From NCBI RefSeq assembly GCF_903970965.1, contig NZ_CAJCKW010000006.1:186001-250000 (forward strand): a DNA stretch of 64,000 nt, given 5' to 3'. Shown here one piece after another: positions 18,088-26,567 of the stretch. The notes under the pieces were generated by a model. The model saw only the letters and a program-made list of their open reading frames with translations, made no database searches and was not told the DNA's origin. The number at the start of each line of letters is the position of its first letter. The first letter of the stretch is position 1. This DNA is from Aureimonas sp. ME7. GTDB taxonomy: Bacteria > Pseudomonadota > Alphaproteobacteria > Rhizobiales > Rhizobiaceae. The position numbers were made by a program, and so were the translations under genes.

Positions 18088-19446
18088 ATGACCCGTCAAC
18101 TCCACCTCGCCGGCTTTCTCTGGGCCTCGCATCTGACGCACAGCCACGCCCAGTGGCGCCACCCCCGCCAGGACCCGGACTTCCTGAGCGCCGACTACTA
18201 CGTCAACCTCGCGCGCATCGCCGAGAAGGGAAAGTTCGACTTCGTCTTCTTCGCCGACATCCTCGCCCTGCCGGAGCGCTACGGCGGCGACATCTCCGAA
18301 GGCCTGCGCCGGGGCGTCCAGGCGGTGGCCTCGCTCGACCCGGCGCATGTCGTGGCGATCATGGCGGCGGCCACGACCCATCTCGGCCTCGGGCTGACAC
18401 GTTCCACCACCTATTATCCGCCCTACGACATCGCCCGCACCTTCGCGACCCTCGACCACCTGTCCAAGGGGCGCGTCGCCTGGAACGTCGTCACCTCGCT
18501 GTCTCAGGCGGAGGCGCGCAACTTCGGCTTCGAAAACCATCTCGACCACAATCTGCGCTACGAGCGCGCCGAGGAGTTCCTGGAAGCCGCCTTCAAGCTC
18601 TGGGGGAGTTGGGACGAAGGCGCGCTAGTGCGCGACAAGCAAGCCGGCATCTTCGCCGATCCGACCAAGGTGCGCGCCATCCACCACGAGGGCGCGTTCT
18701 TCCGCACCAAAGGCCCGCTCAACGTGCCGCGCTCGCCCCAAGGGCGGCCGGCGATCATGCAGGCGGGCTCGTCCAGCCGGGGCAAGGATTTCGCCGCGCG
18801 CTGGGCCGAGATCATCTTCGAGATCGACCCGACGCCGGAAGGGCGCCGGGCCTATTATGCCGACGTGAAGCGCCGCGCCGTCGCCTTCGGGCGCGATCCC
18901 GACACGATCAAGATCTTCCCCTCGCTGATCCCCTTCATCGGCGAAACGGAAACGATCGCGCGCGAAAAGAAGCGCTTCCACGACGAGCTCGCCGACCCCG
19001 TGTCCGGCCTCATCACCCTGTCGGCCCATACCGACCACGACTTCTCGCAATACTCGCTCGACGAGCCGATCGCCGATCTGGAGGTACCCGGCTGCCAGGG
19101 GATGTTCGACGTCGCCAAGCGCCTCACCGACAAGGAAAGCCTGCGTCTTCGCGACATCGGCCGCCTCTACGCGCAAGGGGTGCTCCTGCCCCATGTCGTG
19201 GGCACGCCGGCCCAGGTGGCGGACGCGATCGAGGAAGGTTTCCACGGCGGCGAGGCAGACGGCTACATCGTCTCGTCCGGTTTCTCGCCGGGCGGCTACG
19301 AGGAATTCGTCGAGTTCGTGGTGCCCGAGTTGCAGCGGCGCGGCCTGTTCCGCCGGGAGTACGAGGGCCGCACCCTGCGCGACCATCTGGGCTTGGCGCC
19401 CGCCACCCTCGAGCCGCTCGGCCGCCTTCCCGAGGCCGCGGAGTGA
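18088..19446 (+). CDS. FMN-dependent monooxygenase, NtaA/SnaA/DszA family (first copy)
   Basis: 452 residues, a class C flavin monooxygenase using FMNH2 supplied by a separate reductase. Family marks: GFLWASHLTHSHAQWRHP at the N-terminus, FFADILALPERY, LTRSTTYYPPYDIARTFATLDHLSKGRVAWNVVTS, and PAIMQAGSSSRGKDFA. Substrates in the family include nitrilotriacetate, pristinamycin and dibenzothiophene sulfone; here the SsuD and SsuABC-type neighbours suggest a sulfone or sulfonate. The next gene starts inside its stop codon (GTGA), so they are co-translated. No flavin reductase gene is found in the window. Confidence 0.88.
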   Translation: MTRQLHLAGFLWASHLTHSHAQWRHPRQDPDFLSADYYVNLARIAEKGKFDFVFFADILALPERYGGDISEGLRRGVQAVASLDPAHVVAIMAAATTHLGLGLTRSTTYYPPYDIARTFATLDHLSKGRVAWNVVTSLSQAEARNFGFENHLDHNLRYERAEEFLEAAFKLWGSWDEGALVRDKQAGIFADPTKVRAIHHEGAFFRTKGPLNVPRSPQGRPAIMQAGSSSRGKDFAARWAEIIFEIDPTPEGRRAYYADVKRRAVAFGRDPDTIKIFPSLIPFIGETETIAREKKRFHDELADPVSGLITLSAHTDHDFSQYSLDEPIADLEVPGCQGMFDVAKRLTDKESLRLRDIGRLYAQGVLLPHVVGTPAQVADAIEEGFHGGEADGYIVSSGFSPGGYEEFVEFVVPELQRRGLFRREYEGRTLRDHLGLAPATLEPLGRLPEAAE

Positions 19447-20657
19447 GCACCCTCGAGCGCGGCGTCGTTCCGTTTCGCGCACCCGCGCGCGCCACGGCTC
19501 TCCTGGCGGAAGCCCGGCGGCTGCGCGCGAGCCTTGCCGAAGAGGCGGGCGCGCGCGATGCCGAGCGCCGCCTTCCCTATGCGGCGATGGCCGGGGTCAA
19601 GGCGGCGGGGCTTCATGCCGCCCGTGTTCCCGTCTCCGACGGAGGCGCCGGCGCGACCTGGGGTGAGACGGCGGAGATCGTCCTGGAGCTCGCGCGCGGC
19701 GATCCCAACGTCGCGCAGGCCCTGCAGCCGCAGCTGGCGATTACCGAGATCATCCGTGCCGACGCTTCTCCCGAACAGCGCCGCCGCTGGTTCGGCCGGA
19801 TGCTGGCGGGCGAACTCGTCACCAACGCGGTGGCCGAGCGCGGCGGCGCCTTCTACGGCGACATCGACACGCGCCTTCTCGCCACCGCGGACGGCGAACG
19901 CCTTGAGGGCGTCAAATACTATGCCACCGGCAGCCTCTTCGCCGAACATCTCTACGTCACGGCGCTGGATGGGACCGGCGCGGCGACGAGCGCGATCGTG
20001 CCGATCGACCGCGAAGGCATCGAGGTCGAGGACGACTGGAACGGCATGGGCCAGCGCACCACCGCAAGCGGCACGGTGCGGCTCGGCGCGGTCGCGGTGG
20101 CGCCAGCCGAGCGCATGCCGCTGCCCGCCGGCCGGCGCTGGCACGGCCAGTCGTCGGCCCAGCTCGTCCATGTCGCGATCGACGTCGGCATCGCATTCGC
20201 CGCGCTGGACGATGCCATCCTCCTCGCCCACTCGCATGGGCGCACGCTTCGCGAAAGCGGCGTCGGGCCGGCGGTGGAGGACCCCTACGTCCTCCAGGCG
20301 ATCGGCGACATCTCGGTGCGGGCGGAAGGAGCGGCGGCGCTCGTGCGCCAGGCGGCGACCCGTGTGGATGCGGCCGCCGATGCGTTCTTTGCGGATGGCG
20401 GCGAGGACGCGCTCTTCGTCGCCGCCTCGATCGCCGTCGCGCAGGCCAAGATCCTGGCGACGGAAGCCGCGCTCGCCGCCTCCGAGAAGCTTTATCTCGT
20501 GGCCAACGCATCGGGCACCGACCGCTCGCTCAACCTCGACCGGCACTGGCGCAACGCGCGCACACACACGCTCCACGATCCCGTCGCCTACAAGTTCCAC
20601 TTCGTCGGCGACCACCTGCTCAACGGCCGCGCCCCGCCGGTCACCGCCAAGATCTGA
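19443..20657 (+). CDS. acyl-CoA dehydrogenase-like flavoprotein, DszC/SfnC type
   Basis: 404 residues, starting at a GTG that overlaps the previous stop (GTGA). The fold is that of acyl-CoA dehydrogenases (LHAARVPVSDGGAGATWGETAE; ARGDPNVAQ; then the helical C-terminal domain), but the sequence fits the group D flavin monooxygenases DszC and SfnC, which oxidise sulfur compounds with reduced flavin and oxygen. The C-terminal ANASGTDRSLNLDRHWRNARTH is characteristic of that group (compare DszC). Likely catalyses an S- or C-oxygenation step preceding the NtaA-type enzymes. Sits between the two NtaA/DszA-type genes. Confidence 0.85.
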   Translation: MSTLERGVVPFRAPARATALLAEARRLRASLAEEAGARDAERRLPYAAMAGVKAAGLHAARVPVSDGGAGATWGETAEIVLELARGDPNVAQALQPQLAITEIIRADASPEQRRRWFGRMLAGELVTNAVAERGGAFYGDIDTRLLATADGERLEGVKYYATGSLFAEHLYVTALDGTGAATSAIVPIDREGIEVEDDWNGMGQRTTASGTVRLGAVAVAPAERMPLPAGRRWHGQSSAQLVHVAIDVGIAFAALDDAILLAHSHGRTLRESGVGPAVEDPYVLQAIGDISVRAEGAAALVRQAATRVDAAADAFFADGGEDALFVAASIAVAQAKILATEAALAASEKLYLVANASGTDRSLNLDRHWRNARTHTLHDPVAYKFHFVGDHLLNGRAPPVTAKI

Positions 20658-20673
20658 AGGCGAGCCTCGTTCC

Positions 20674-22068
20674 ATGACCAAGCGACTGATCTTCAACGGC
20701 TTCTCGATGAACGTCGTCAGCCACATCTATCACGGCCTGTGGCGCCACCCGGACAGCCGGCAGACCGAGTTCAACGATCTGCAATACTGGATCGACCTCG
20801 TACGCATCTTCGAGCGCGGCAAGTTCGACAACGTGTTCCTGGCCGACGTTCTGGGCGTCGATCCCGTGTATCGCGGGACATGGGACACGTTCATCCGCGA
20901 GAGCGTGCAGATCCCGGTCAACGATTCCTCGACGCTGGTGGCCGCGCTCGTCGGCACGACGGACCGCATCGGGCTGACCTTCACCTCGTCGATCCTCCAG
21001 GATCACCCGTTCTCCTTCGCCCGGCGCGTTTCGACGCTCGACCATCTCAGCCGCGGGCGCATCGGCTGGAACATCGTCACCAGCGTCAGCGACAACGCGG
21101 CGCAGAACTTCGGCCTCGATCGCATCGTGCCGCACGACGAGCGCTACGAATGGGCGGAGGAATATGTCGACGTCGTCTACAAGCTCTGGGAAGGATCGTG
21201 GGACGACGACGCGGTTCTGGCTGACCGGGCAGCCAACACCTATGCCGACCCGGCCAAGGTCCATCGCATCCACCACGAAAGCCGGCGCTACAAGGTGCGG
21301 GGCCCGCATCTGTCGCAGCCCTCGCCGCAGCGAACGCCGGTCCTGTTCCAAGCCGGCTCCTCCAAGACCGGCCGTGCCTTTGCCGCGCGCCACGCAGAAG
21401 GCACGTTCATCATCAGCCTCAACCCCGCCGGGGCACGGCGGCTCGTTGCCGACGTCAACGCTCAGGTAGAGGCCGCCGGGCGCCGGGCCGGCGATCTGAA
21501 GTTCATTCAAGGCCTGTCCTTCGTGGTCGGCTCGACGGAGGCGGAAGCGCGCGAGAAGGCGCGCGCCCTCGACGAATGGTCGAGCACGGACGGGCTCCTC
21601 GCCCATATCAGCCGCGATCTCGGCATCGATCTCGGGCTTCTCGACCCCGAACGCCCGGTGGAGGAGCTGAAGATCGACGGCGTCCAGGGCTACATCGCTA
21701 ATTTCGAGGACGCCAACCCGGGCCAGAAGGCTCGTGTCGGCGATCTCGGCCACGCCCTGTCCTACAACACGCGCATCGTCGGCACGCCCGAAAGCATCGC
21801 CGACGATCTCGCGGAATGGAGCGATGCCGGCATCGACGGGGTGAACCTCATCTGCCAGACCTCGCCCGGCACCTATGTCGACTTCGTCGATCACGTGACG
21901 CCCGTCCTCCAGGCCCGCGGTTTGGCGCAGAGGGAATACGCAGAAGGAACCCTGCGCGAGCGCCTGTTCGACGGCAACGGCCCTCACCTACCCGAGCGCC
22001 ATCCGGCCCGGCGGTTCCACAACGCCTTCGCCCGGCAGGACGCCTTTCTTCAACTGACGGACGCCTGA
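20674..22068 (+). CDS. FMN-dependent monooxygenase, NtaA/SnaA/DszA family (second copy)
   Basis: 464 residues, paralogue of 18088-19446 but only moderately similar. Conserved features: FNGFSMNVVSHIYHGLWRHP, FLADVLGVDPVY, RRVSTLDHLSRGRIGWNIVTS, LFQAGSSKTGRAFAARHAEG. ATG at 20674, 16 bp after the flavoprotein stop; the frame extends far upstream only as a shadow. DszA-type enzymes open a sulfone to a sulfinate. Two such genes in one operon suggest two successive or alternative substrates. Needs reduced FMN from an unlinked reductase. Confidence 0.88.
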   Translation: MTKRLIFNGFSMNVVSHIYHGLWRHPDSRQTEFNDLQYWIDLVRIFERGKFDNVFLADVLGVDPVYRGTWDTFIRESVQIPVNDSSTLVAALVGTTDRIGLTFTSSILQDHPFSFARRVSTLDHLSRGRIGWNIVTSVSDNAAQNFGLDRIVPHDERYEWAEEYVDVVYKLWEGSWDDDAVLADRAANTYADPAKVHRIHHESRRYKVRGPHLSQPSPQRTPVLFQAGSSKTGRAFAARHAEGTFIISLNPAGARRLVADVNAQVEAAGRRAGDLKFIQGLSFVVGSTEAEAREKARALDEWSSTDGLLAHISRDLGIDLGLLDPERPVEELKIDGVQGYIANFEDANPGQKARVGDLGHALSYNTRIVGTPESIADDLAEWSDAGIDGVNLICQTSPGTYVDFVDHVTPVLQARGLAQREYAEGTLRERLFDGNGPHLPERHPARRFHNAFARQDAFLQLTDA

Positions 22069-22083
22069 GCAAGGATCTCGACG

Positions 22084-23238
22084 ATGACCACCATTCCCGA
22101 CGCCGTATCGGTCCATTGGTTCCTGCCGACCTCCGGCGAAACGCGCTATCTCGGCACCAGCGAGGGGGCGCGTCCAGTGGACCTGCCCTATCTCAAGCAG
22201 ATCGCGATCGCCGCCGACTCGCTCGGCTACGAGGGCGTCCTGATCCCCACGGGGTCGGGCTGCGAGGACGCCTGGGTGGTGGCTTCCGCCTTGGTGCCGC
22301 TGACCGAGAAGCTGCGATTTCTCGTGGCCGTGCGCCCCGGCCTTCTCCAGCCGACGCTGGCCGCGCGCATGACCGCGACGCTCGACCGCCTGTCGAACGG
22401 GCGGCTTCTCATCAATGTCGTGACCGGGGGCGATCCGGCCGAGAACCGGGCGGACGGCATTCACCTGACCCATGACGAGCGCTACGCCGTCACCCGCGAA
22501 TTCCTGGACATCTACAGGCGAGTTCTCGCCGGCGAGACGGTGAACCACAAGGGCGAGCACTACGACATCGAAAACGGCCGGATCCTGTTCCCGACGCGCT
22601 CCAAGGCTTCGCCACCGATCTATTTCGGCGGTTCTTCGGAGGCCGGTGTCGATGTCGCGGCCGAACATGTGGACCTCTTCCTGACCTGGGGCGAGCCGCC
22701 GGCCCAGGTGGCCGAGAAGATCGAGCGCGTGCGCCGCGCGGCGGCCGCGCGCGGTCGCACGGTGCGCTTCGGCATCCGGCTTCATGTGATCGTGCGCGAA
22801 ACGAGAGGCGAAGCCTGGGAAGCGGCCGACAGACTGATCAGCCGCCTCGACGACGAAACGATCGCGCTGGCGCAGACCCGTTTCGCCGCCATGGACTCGG
22901 TCGGCCAAGCGCGCATGACGGCGCTGCATGGCGGGCGGCGCGACAAGCTGGAAGTCTCGCCGGATCTCTGGGCGGGCCTCGGCCTCGTGCGCGGCGGGGC
23001 GGCGACGGCGCTCGTCGGAGACCCAGCTACCGTCGCCGAGCGCATGGACAAGTACCGGCGCCTGGGCATCGACACGTTCATTTTGTCCGGCTATCCGCAC
23101 CTGGAGGAGGCGCACCGCTTCGCCGAGCTCGTGTTTCCACGCCTACCCCTGGCGCACGGGACGGGCCCCGACCGGCTCGACGCGCGCGGCGAAAGCATCG
23201 CCAGCACGTCGCGCCCGCGCGCCGCTTCGGCGAGTTGA
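22084..23238 (+). CDS. ssuD: alkanesulfonate monooxygenase (FMNH2-dependent)
   Basis: 384 residues with the SsuD hallmarks: [16 protein letters not shown] near the N-terminus, [14 protein letters not shown] (the conserved Cys region), [24 protein letters not shown], and [29 protein letters not shown]. SsuD cleaves C-S bonds of alkanesulfonates to aldehyde and sulfite using FMNH2 and O2. Last gene of the organosulfur operon, 15 bp after the second NtaA-type gene. It supports sulfur scavenging as the operon's purpose. The E. coli partner SsuE is absent here. Confidence 0.92.
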   Translation: MTTIPDAVSVHWFLPTSGETRYLGTSEGARPVDLPYLKQIAIAADSLGYEGVLIPTGSGCEDAWVVASALVPLTEKLRFLVAVRPGLLQPTLAARMTATLDRLSNGRLLINVVTGGDPAENRADGIHLTHDERYAVTREFLDIYRRVLAGETVNHKGEHYDIENGRILFPTRSKASPPIYFGGSSEAGVDVAAEHVDLFLTWGEPPAQVAEKIERVRRAAAARGRTVRFGIRLHVIVRETRGEAWEAADRLISRLDDETIALAQTRFAAMDSVGQARMTALHGGRRDKLEVSPDLWAGLGLVRGGAATALVGDPATVAERMDKYRRLGIDTFILSGYPHLEEAHRFAELVFPRLPLAHGTGPDRLDARGESIASTSRPRAASAS

Positions 23239-23379
23239 TCCGTCGAAAGCCGTCGGCACGGCGCCGGCCGGCGGCACAGGGGCGGCATGCTCGTCTAGAC
23301 CATTGCGATGGCCTCGGCGAGCACCCTTCCCTTTGCAATCGCCGTCCCAGCCGAATTCGACTCCGGGTTCAGCCGACGG

Positions 23380-24159
23380 TCACCAAGCGGTATAGCCGCC
23401 GTCGGCGAGAACGACGGAGCCCGTCAGCAGGCTCGCCGCGTCCGATGCCAGGAACAGAACCGCGGACGCGATCTCATCCGTGCGCCCCATGCGGCCCATG
23501 GGCGTTCCGCCGATCCAATGCGTCATCATCTCGGGATCGTCGTAGACGAAGCTGGTCAGCGCGGTTTCAATATAGGTCGGCGCGACCGCGTTCACCCGGA
23601 CACCGCGCCCGCCCCATTCGGCCGCGAGCGACTTGGTCAGGTGGTGCACCGCCGCCTTGGAGGCGTTGTACTGCGCCTGCTCTTGGGGCCGATTGACGAT
23701 GAACCCCGACATCGATCCGATATTGACGATAGAACCGCTGCCGCGCTCCAGCATGCCCTTTCCGAAGGCGCGGCAGCACCAGAAGACGCCGTTGAGATTG
23801 ACGTCCAGCACCTTGAGCCACACGGTGTCGGCCATGGTTTCGGCCGGCTCGTTGCTGATGGCGATACCGGCATTGTTGACGAGCACGTCGACGCGGCCGT
23901 GCCGGGCGAGAATCCGGTCCCGAAGCGCATCCACCTCGTCGGCCCGCGTCACGTCGAGACGCATTCCTTCCGCGCTGCGGCCCATGGAGCGCAATCGTTC
24001 CGCCCCCGCCTCGGCACCTTCCAGGCTGAGATCGGCCAGAACGACGTGGGCCCCGGCTTCCGACAGAGCTTCGGCCGTGGAGAAGCCGATGCCTTGCGCG
24101 GCACCCGTCACGAGAGCGATCCGGTCATCAAGGCGGAAGCGTTCCAGATACATGTTCAT
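23380..24159 (-). CDS. short-chain dehydrogenase/reductase, polyol-dehydrogenase-like
   Basis: 259 residues, classical SDR: NAD(P) motif TGAAQGIG (18-25), NNAG, catalytic Ser in IGSMSG, YNASK, and the C-terminal LTGSVVLADGGYTAW. The N-terminal YLERFRLDDRIALVTG resembles galactitol, arabinitol and threitol dehydrogenases, so a sugar alcohol or sugar acid is the likely substrate. It is the last gene of a leftward trio with a 2-hydroxyacid dehydrogenase and an FAH-type dehydratase. Asp43 of VVLADLS after the second strand suggests NAD preference. It converges with ssuD. Confidence 0.88.
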   Translation of the reverse strand: MNMYLERFRLDDRIALVTGAAQGIGFSTAEALSEAGAHVVLADLSLEGAEAGAERLRSMGRSAEGMRLDVTRADEVDALRDRILARHGRVDVLVNNAGIAISNEPAETMADTVWLKVLDVNLNGVFWCCRAFGKGMLERGSGSIVNIGSMSGFIVNRPQEQAQYNASKAAVHHLTKSLAAEWGGRGVRVNAVAPTYIETALTSFVYDDPEMMTHWIGGTPMGRMGRTDEIASAVLFLASDAASLLTGSVVLADGGYTAW

Positions 24160-24190
24160 CCTCCATTCCGATATGCGAAGGCTCGCGCCC

Positions 24191-25162
24191 TCAGGTCAGG
24201 GCGCTTCGAAGGGGTTCGCCGCGAAGGGCACGCGCGCCCTCTTCGGCCGCCAAGCGCTGCAGCGCGGCCACCGAAGCCTCGGAGTAGAAGGCGGCGTGGG
24301 GTGACAGGATCACGTTCGGAGCCTTCCGAAGCGGCGAAGCGTTGCTCAAGGGTTCGGCCTCGAAGACGTCGAGCCCCGCCCCCATCACGTGTCCCGTCTC
24401 CAGCGCCTCGGCCAGCGCGACCTCGTCGATCAACCCGCCGCGCGACACGTTGACGACAATGGCATTCTGCGGCAGTCGCGCCAGTTCCGCCCGGCCGATG
24501 AGATGGCGTGTTTCGGTCAGAAGGGGCACGTGAAGCGACAGAATCTCCGCCCGCTCCACAACCTCGTCCAACCCCGTGAGTTGGACCCCGAGCCGCTCGG
24601 CGGCATCGGGAGAAGCGAACGGATCATGGGCGACGAGCCGGCAGCCGAAGGTTGCCATACGCTGCGCGAAGGCTTGTGCGATCCGGCCGAAGCCGACAAG
24701 GCCGACCGTGGTGTCGCGCAACGAGCGCAAGGCGGGTACCATGGCGGCGATGCTCCACGACCCGCCGCGAACGCCCTCGTCGAAACGCCCGAGCCGGCGC
24801 GACAGAAACAGGGCCATGGCGGCGGCGTGGTCGGCCACCTCCTCGACCCCGTAGTCCGGCACGTTGCAGACGTGAATGCCGAGTTCGCGCGCCGCATCGA
24901 GGTCGACATTGTCGACGCCGACGCCGTACCGGATCACCACCGCGCCGCGCGGGAGCGTCTTTTGCACCGCGCGGGACATCGGGGCGAAGTTGTTGAACAC
25001 GACGCTCGCGCCCGCGACGGCAGCCATGGTCTCGGCTTCGCCTCGGCACTGATGGCTGGCGAAACCGGCGCCCTCCGCCATCGCCATGGCCCGCTCGGTT
25101 TCGACGTCCGCAAAGGCATGGTCGGTGACGACGACGCCGGGGCGCACGATAGGTGCACTCAC
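24191..25162 (-). CDS. D-2-hydroxyacid dehydrogenase family protein
   Basis: 323 residues. NAD-binding loop GLVGFGRIAQ (GxGxxA rather than the commoner GxGxxG), catalytic Arg in VNVSRGGLID, Glu in AGLDVFEAEP, and His in LSPHAAFYSE. This is the phosphoglycerate/hydroxypyruvate/D-lactate dehydrogenase superfamily. Its stop side is 31 bp from the SDR; its start overlaps the stop of the FAH gene by ATGA. In this sugar-acid context it may interconvert a 2-keto acid and a 2-hydroxy acid; substrate not determinable. A distinct homologue lies at 44377-45390. Confidence 0.88.
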   Translation of the reverse strand: MSAPIVRPGVVVTDHAFADVETERAMAMAEGAGFASHQCRGEAETMAAVAGASVVFNNFAPMSRAVQKTLPRGAVVIRYGVGVDNVDLDAARELGIHVCNVPDYGVEEVADHAAAMALFLSRRLGRFDEGVRGGSWSIAAMVPALRSLRDTTVGLVGFGRIAQAFAQRMATFGCRLVAHDPFASPDAAERLGVQLTGLDEVVERAEILSLHVPLLTETRHLIGRAELARLPQNAIVVNVSRGGLIDEVALAEALETGHVMGAGLDVFEAEPLSNASPLRKAPNVILSPHAAFYSEASVAALQRLAAEEGARALRGEPLRSALT

Positions 25163-26307
25163 GACAGGAGGCCGCGACCGGCAAGGTTGCGCATCAATGC
25201 CCGCGTCCCGAACGTCCAGGGTGCGGCCTTGTCGGAGAAGGTCACGGTGTTGGACAGGGTTCCCAGAAGCGGCGTCGAGATCTCCACCACGTCGCCAGCC
25301 TTATGGGTGAAGCCGCTGCCCGGATGGTCTCGGTCCTGGACGGGCGCGAACATGGTGCCGAGAAAGAGCATGAATCCGTCGGGGTACTGATGACAGGCGC
25401 CGGATGCCTGGGACACGAGATCGGCCGGCTTGCGGCTGATCTCGGCCATGTTGGAACGGCCCGTCATTTCGAACCCGTCCGCCCCGCGCACCGACATCGA
25501 GAGCGTTGCCGCCTCCACGTCGGCTAGCGAGAAACGGTCGTCGAACAGGCGAATGAAGGGGCCGACGGCACAGGATGCGTTGTTGTCCTTCGCCTTGCCG
25601 AGCAAGAGCGCCGAGCGACCTTCCACGTCGCGAAGGTTGACGTCGTTGCCGAGCGTCGCACCGACGATCCTGCCGCGACCATCCACCGCCAGCACGATTT
25701 CCGGCTCCGGGTTGTTCCAGGCGGAGATCGGATTGACGCCGACGAAGGCGCCATGGCCGACGGCGGACATCGGCTGCGATTTGGTGAACACCTCGGCGTC
25801 CGGTCCGATGCCGACCTCGAGATACTGCGACCAGAGCCCTTCGCGCTGAAGGATGTCCTTGACTTCTTGAGCCTCTTCGGACCCGGCGCGAATGTTGGCG
25901 AGGTTGCCCCCGATCAAAGTGCCGATACGCGAGCGGATCTCCTCGGCACGCTTGGGATCACCGCCGGTGCGCTCGTCGATGACGCGCTCGATCATGCTTT
26001 GAGCGAAGGTCACGCCGCAGGCCTTGAGGGCCTGCACGTCGCAGGGCGCGAGAAGACAAGGCGCCTGGGCGCCGTATCCCGTCTCGTCCGGCGAGCGCAG
26101 GAAGCTCTCGACGGGGCCGAGCACTTCGCCATCCAATGTGTCGAAGCGGGCCGACGGGTCCATGTCGAGAAGATCGGCCATCGTGGGCGCGCTGCGCGTC
26201 ACGTCCACAACGGCGCCACCCCGCAGGATCACAACGGACGGTCCGTCCGCCTCGGGACGCCAGACCCGGCCGACGAGCTTGGCGTTCTCGCAATTTTCTG
26301 GAAGCAT
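25159..26307 (-). CDS. FAH-family protein, probable 2-keto-3-deoxy sugar acid dehydratase
   Basis: 382 residues from ATG 26307. The start LVGRVWRPEADGPSVVILRGG and the length of about 390 are those of the FAH-family dehydratases for 2-keto-3-deoxy-D-arabinonate/xylonate (KdaD/XylX group), which yield alpha-ketoglutarate semialdehyde. Likely metal ligands: NNPEPEIVL and GNDVNLRDVEG. The aldehyde dehydrogenase divergent from it (26568) is the right type to oxidise that semialdehyde to 2-oxoglutarate, which supports the call. An operator-like site lies 19 bp upstream. First gene of a leftward operon with the hydroxyacid dehydrogenase and the SDR. A general fumarylacetoacetate hydrolase role is less likely. 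Confidence 0.82.
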   Translation of the reverse strand: MLPENCENAKLVGRVWRPEADGPSVVILRGGAVVDVTRSAPTMADLLDMDPSARFDTLDGEVLGPVESFLRSPDETGYGAQAPCLLAPCDVQALKACGVTFAQSMIERVIDERTGGDPKRAEEIRSRIGTLIGGNLANIRAGSEEAQEVKDILQREGLWSQYLEVGIGPDAEVFTKSQPMSAVGHGAFVGVNPISAWNNPEPEIVLAVDGRGRIVGATLGNDVNLRDVEGRSALLLGKAKDNNASCAVGPFIRLFDDRFSLADVEAATLSMSVRGADGFEMTGRSNMAEISRKPADLVSQASGACHQYPDGFMLFLGTMFAPVQDRDHPGSGFTHKAGDVVEISTPLLGTLSNTVTFSDKAAPWTFGTRALMRNLAGRGLLS

Positions 26308-26325
26308 GGAAGGGCTCTCGATAAG

Positions 26326-26340
26326 TAGCAAAACTATTTA
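26326..26340 (+). promoter_or_regulatory. operator-like motif, copy 1, at the FAH-gene promoter
   Basis: TAGCAAAACTATTTA matches the pattern TAGYAAARCWATW found at two clear further places in this cluster. It sits just upstream of the FAH-gene ATG and overlaps an AT-rich stretch (TAAATA on the minus strand) that would be the -10 element. Confidence 0.45.
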
Positions 26341-26491
26341 TTGGCTCTTCGATAGCGAAGGCGTGGTATGGCGGCAAGCCCCGATCTCGAATTGCTCGCC
26401 TTGCGTTGCGGGCAGCGGGTGGCCGAGCAATGGAGCCTGCCTGGTTTTTCCGAACATCTTCTTCAGCACCGCCATCGCCCCTTGCGATACC

Positions 26492-26507
26492 TAGTAAAGC
26501 TATACTA
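26492..26507 (+). promoter_or_regulatory. operator-like motif, copy 2, at the aldehyde dehydrogenase promoter
   Basis: TAGTAAAGCTATACTA is a partial palindrome (TAGTA-N6-TACTA) about 60 bp upstream of the aldehyde dehydrogenase ATG. It contains TATACT (26501-26506), a near-consensus -10 box, so a bound protein would block the promoter. Best copy of the cluster motif. Confidence 0.5.
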
Positions 26508-26567
26508 CACCAGAGGGAACGGCGGATGGGATTTCCAGCCATCCGTCACGGCACGCAGGACGACTCG

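Noticed and set aside
23239-23379. Short GC hairpins (GCCGT-CGGC-ACGGC and a GCCGGCCGGC run) between ssuD and the SDR as a terminator
   Set aside because: Arms of about 5 bp and no T-run; such repeats are expected by chance at this base composition.
26368-26567. Plus-strand frame beginning MAASPDLELLALRCGQRVAE between the FAH and aldehyde dehydrogenase genes
   Set aside because: The start looks protein-like but the frame soon runs into the aldehyde dehydrogenase gene in another frame, and the interval contains the divergent promoters and operator motifs. Treated as regulatory DNA.
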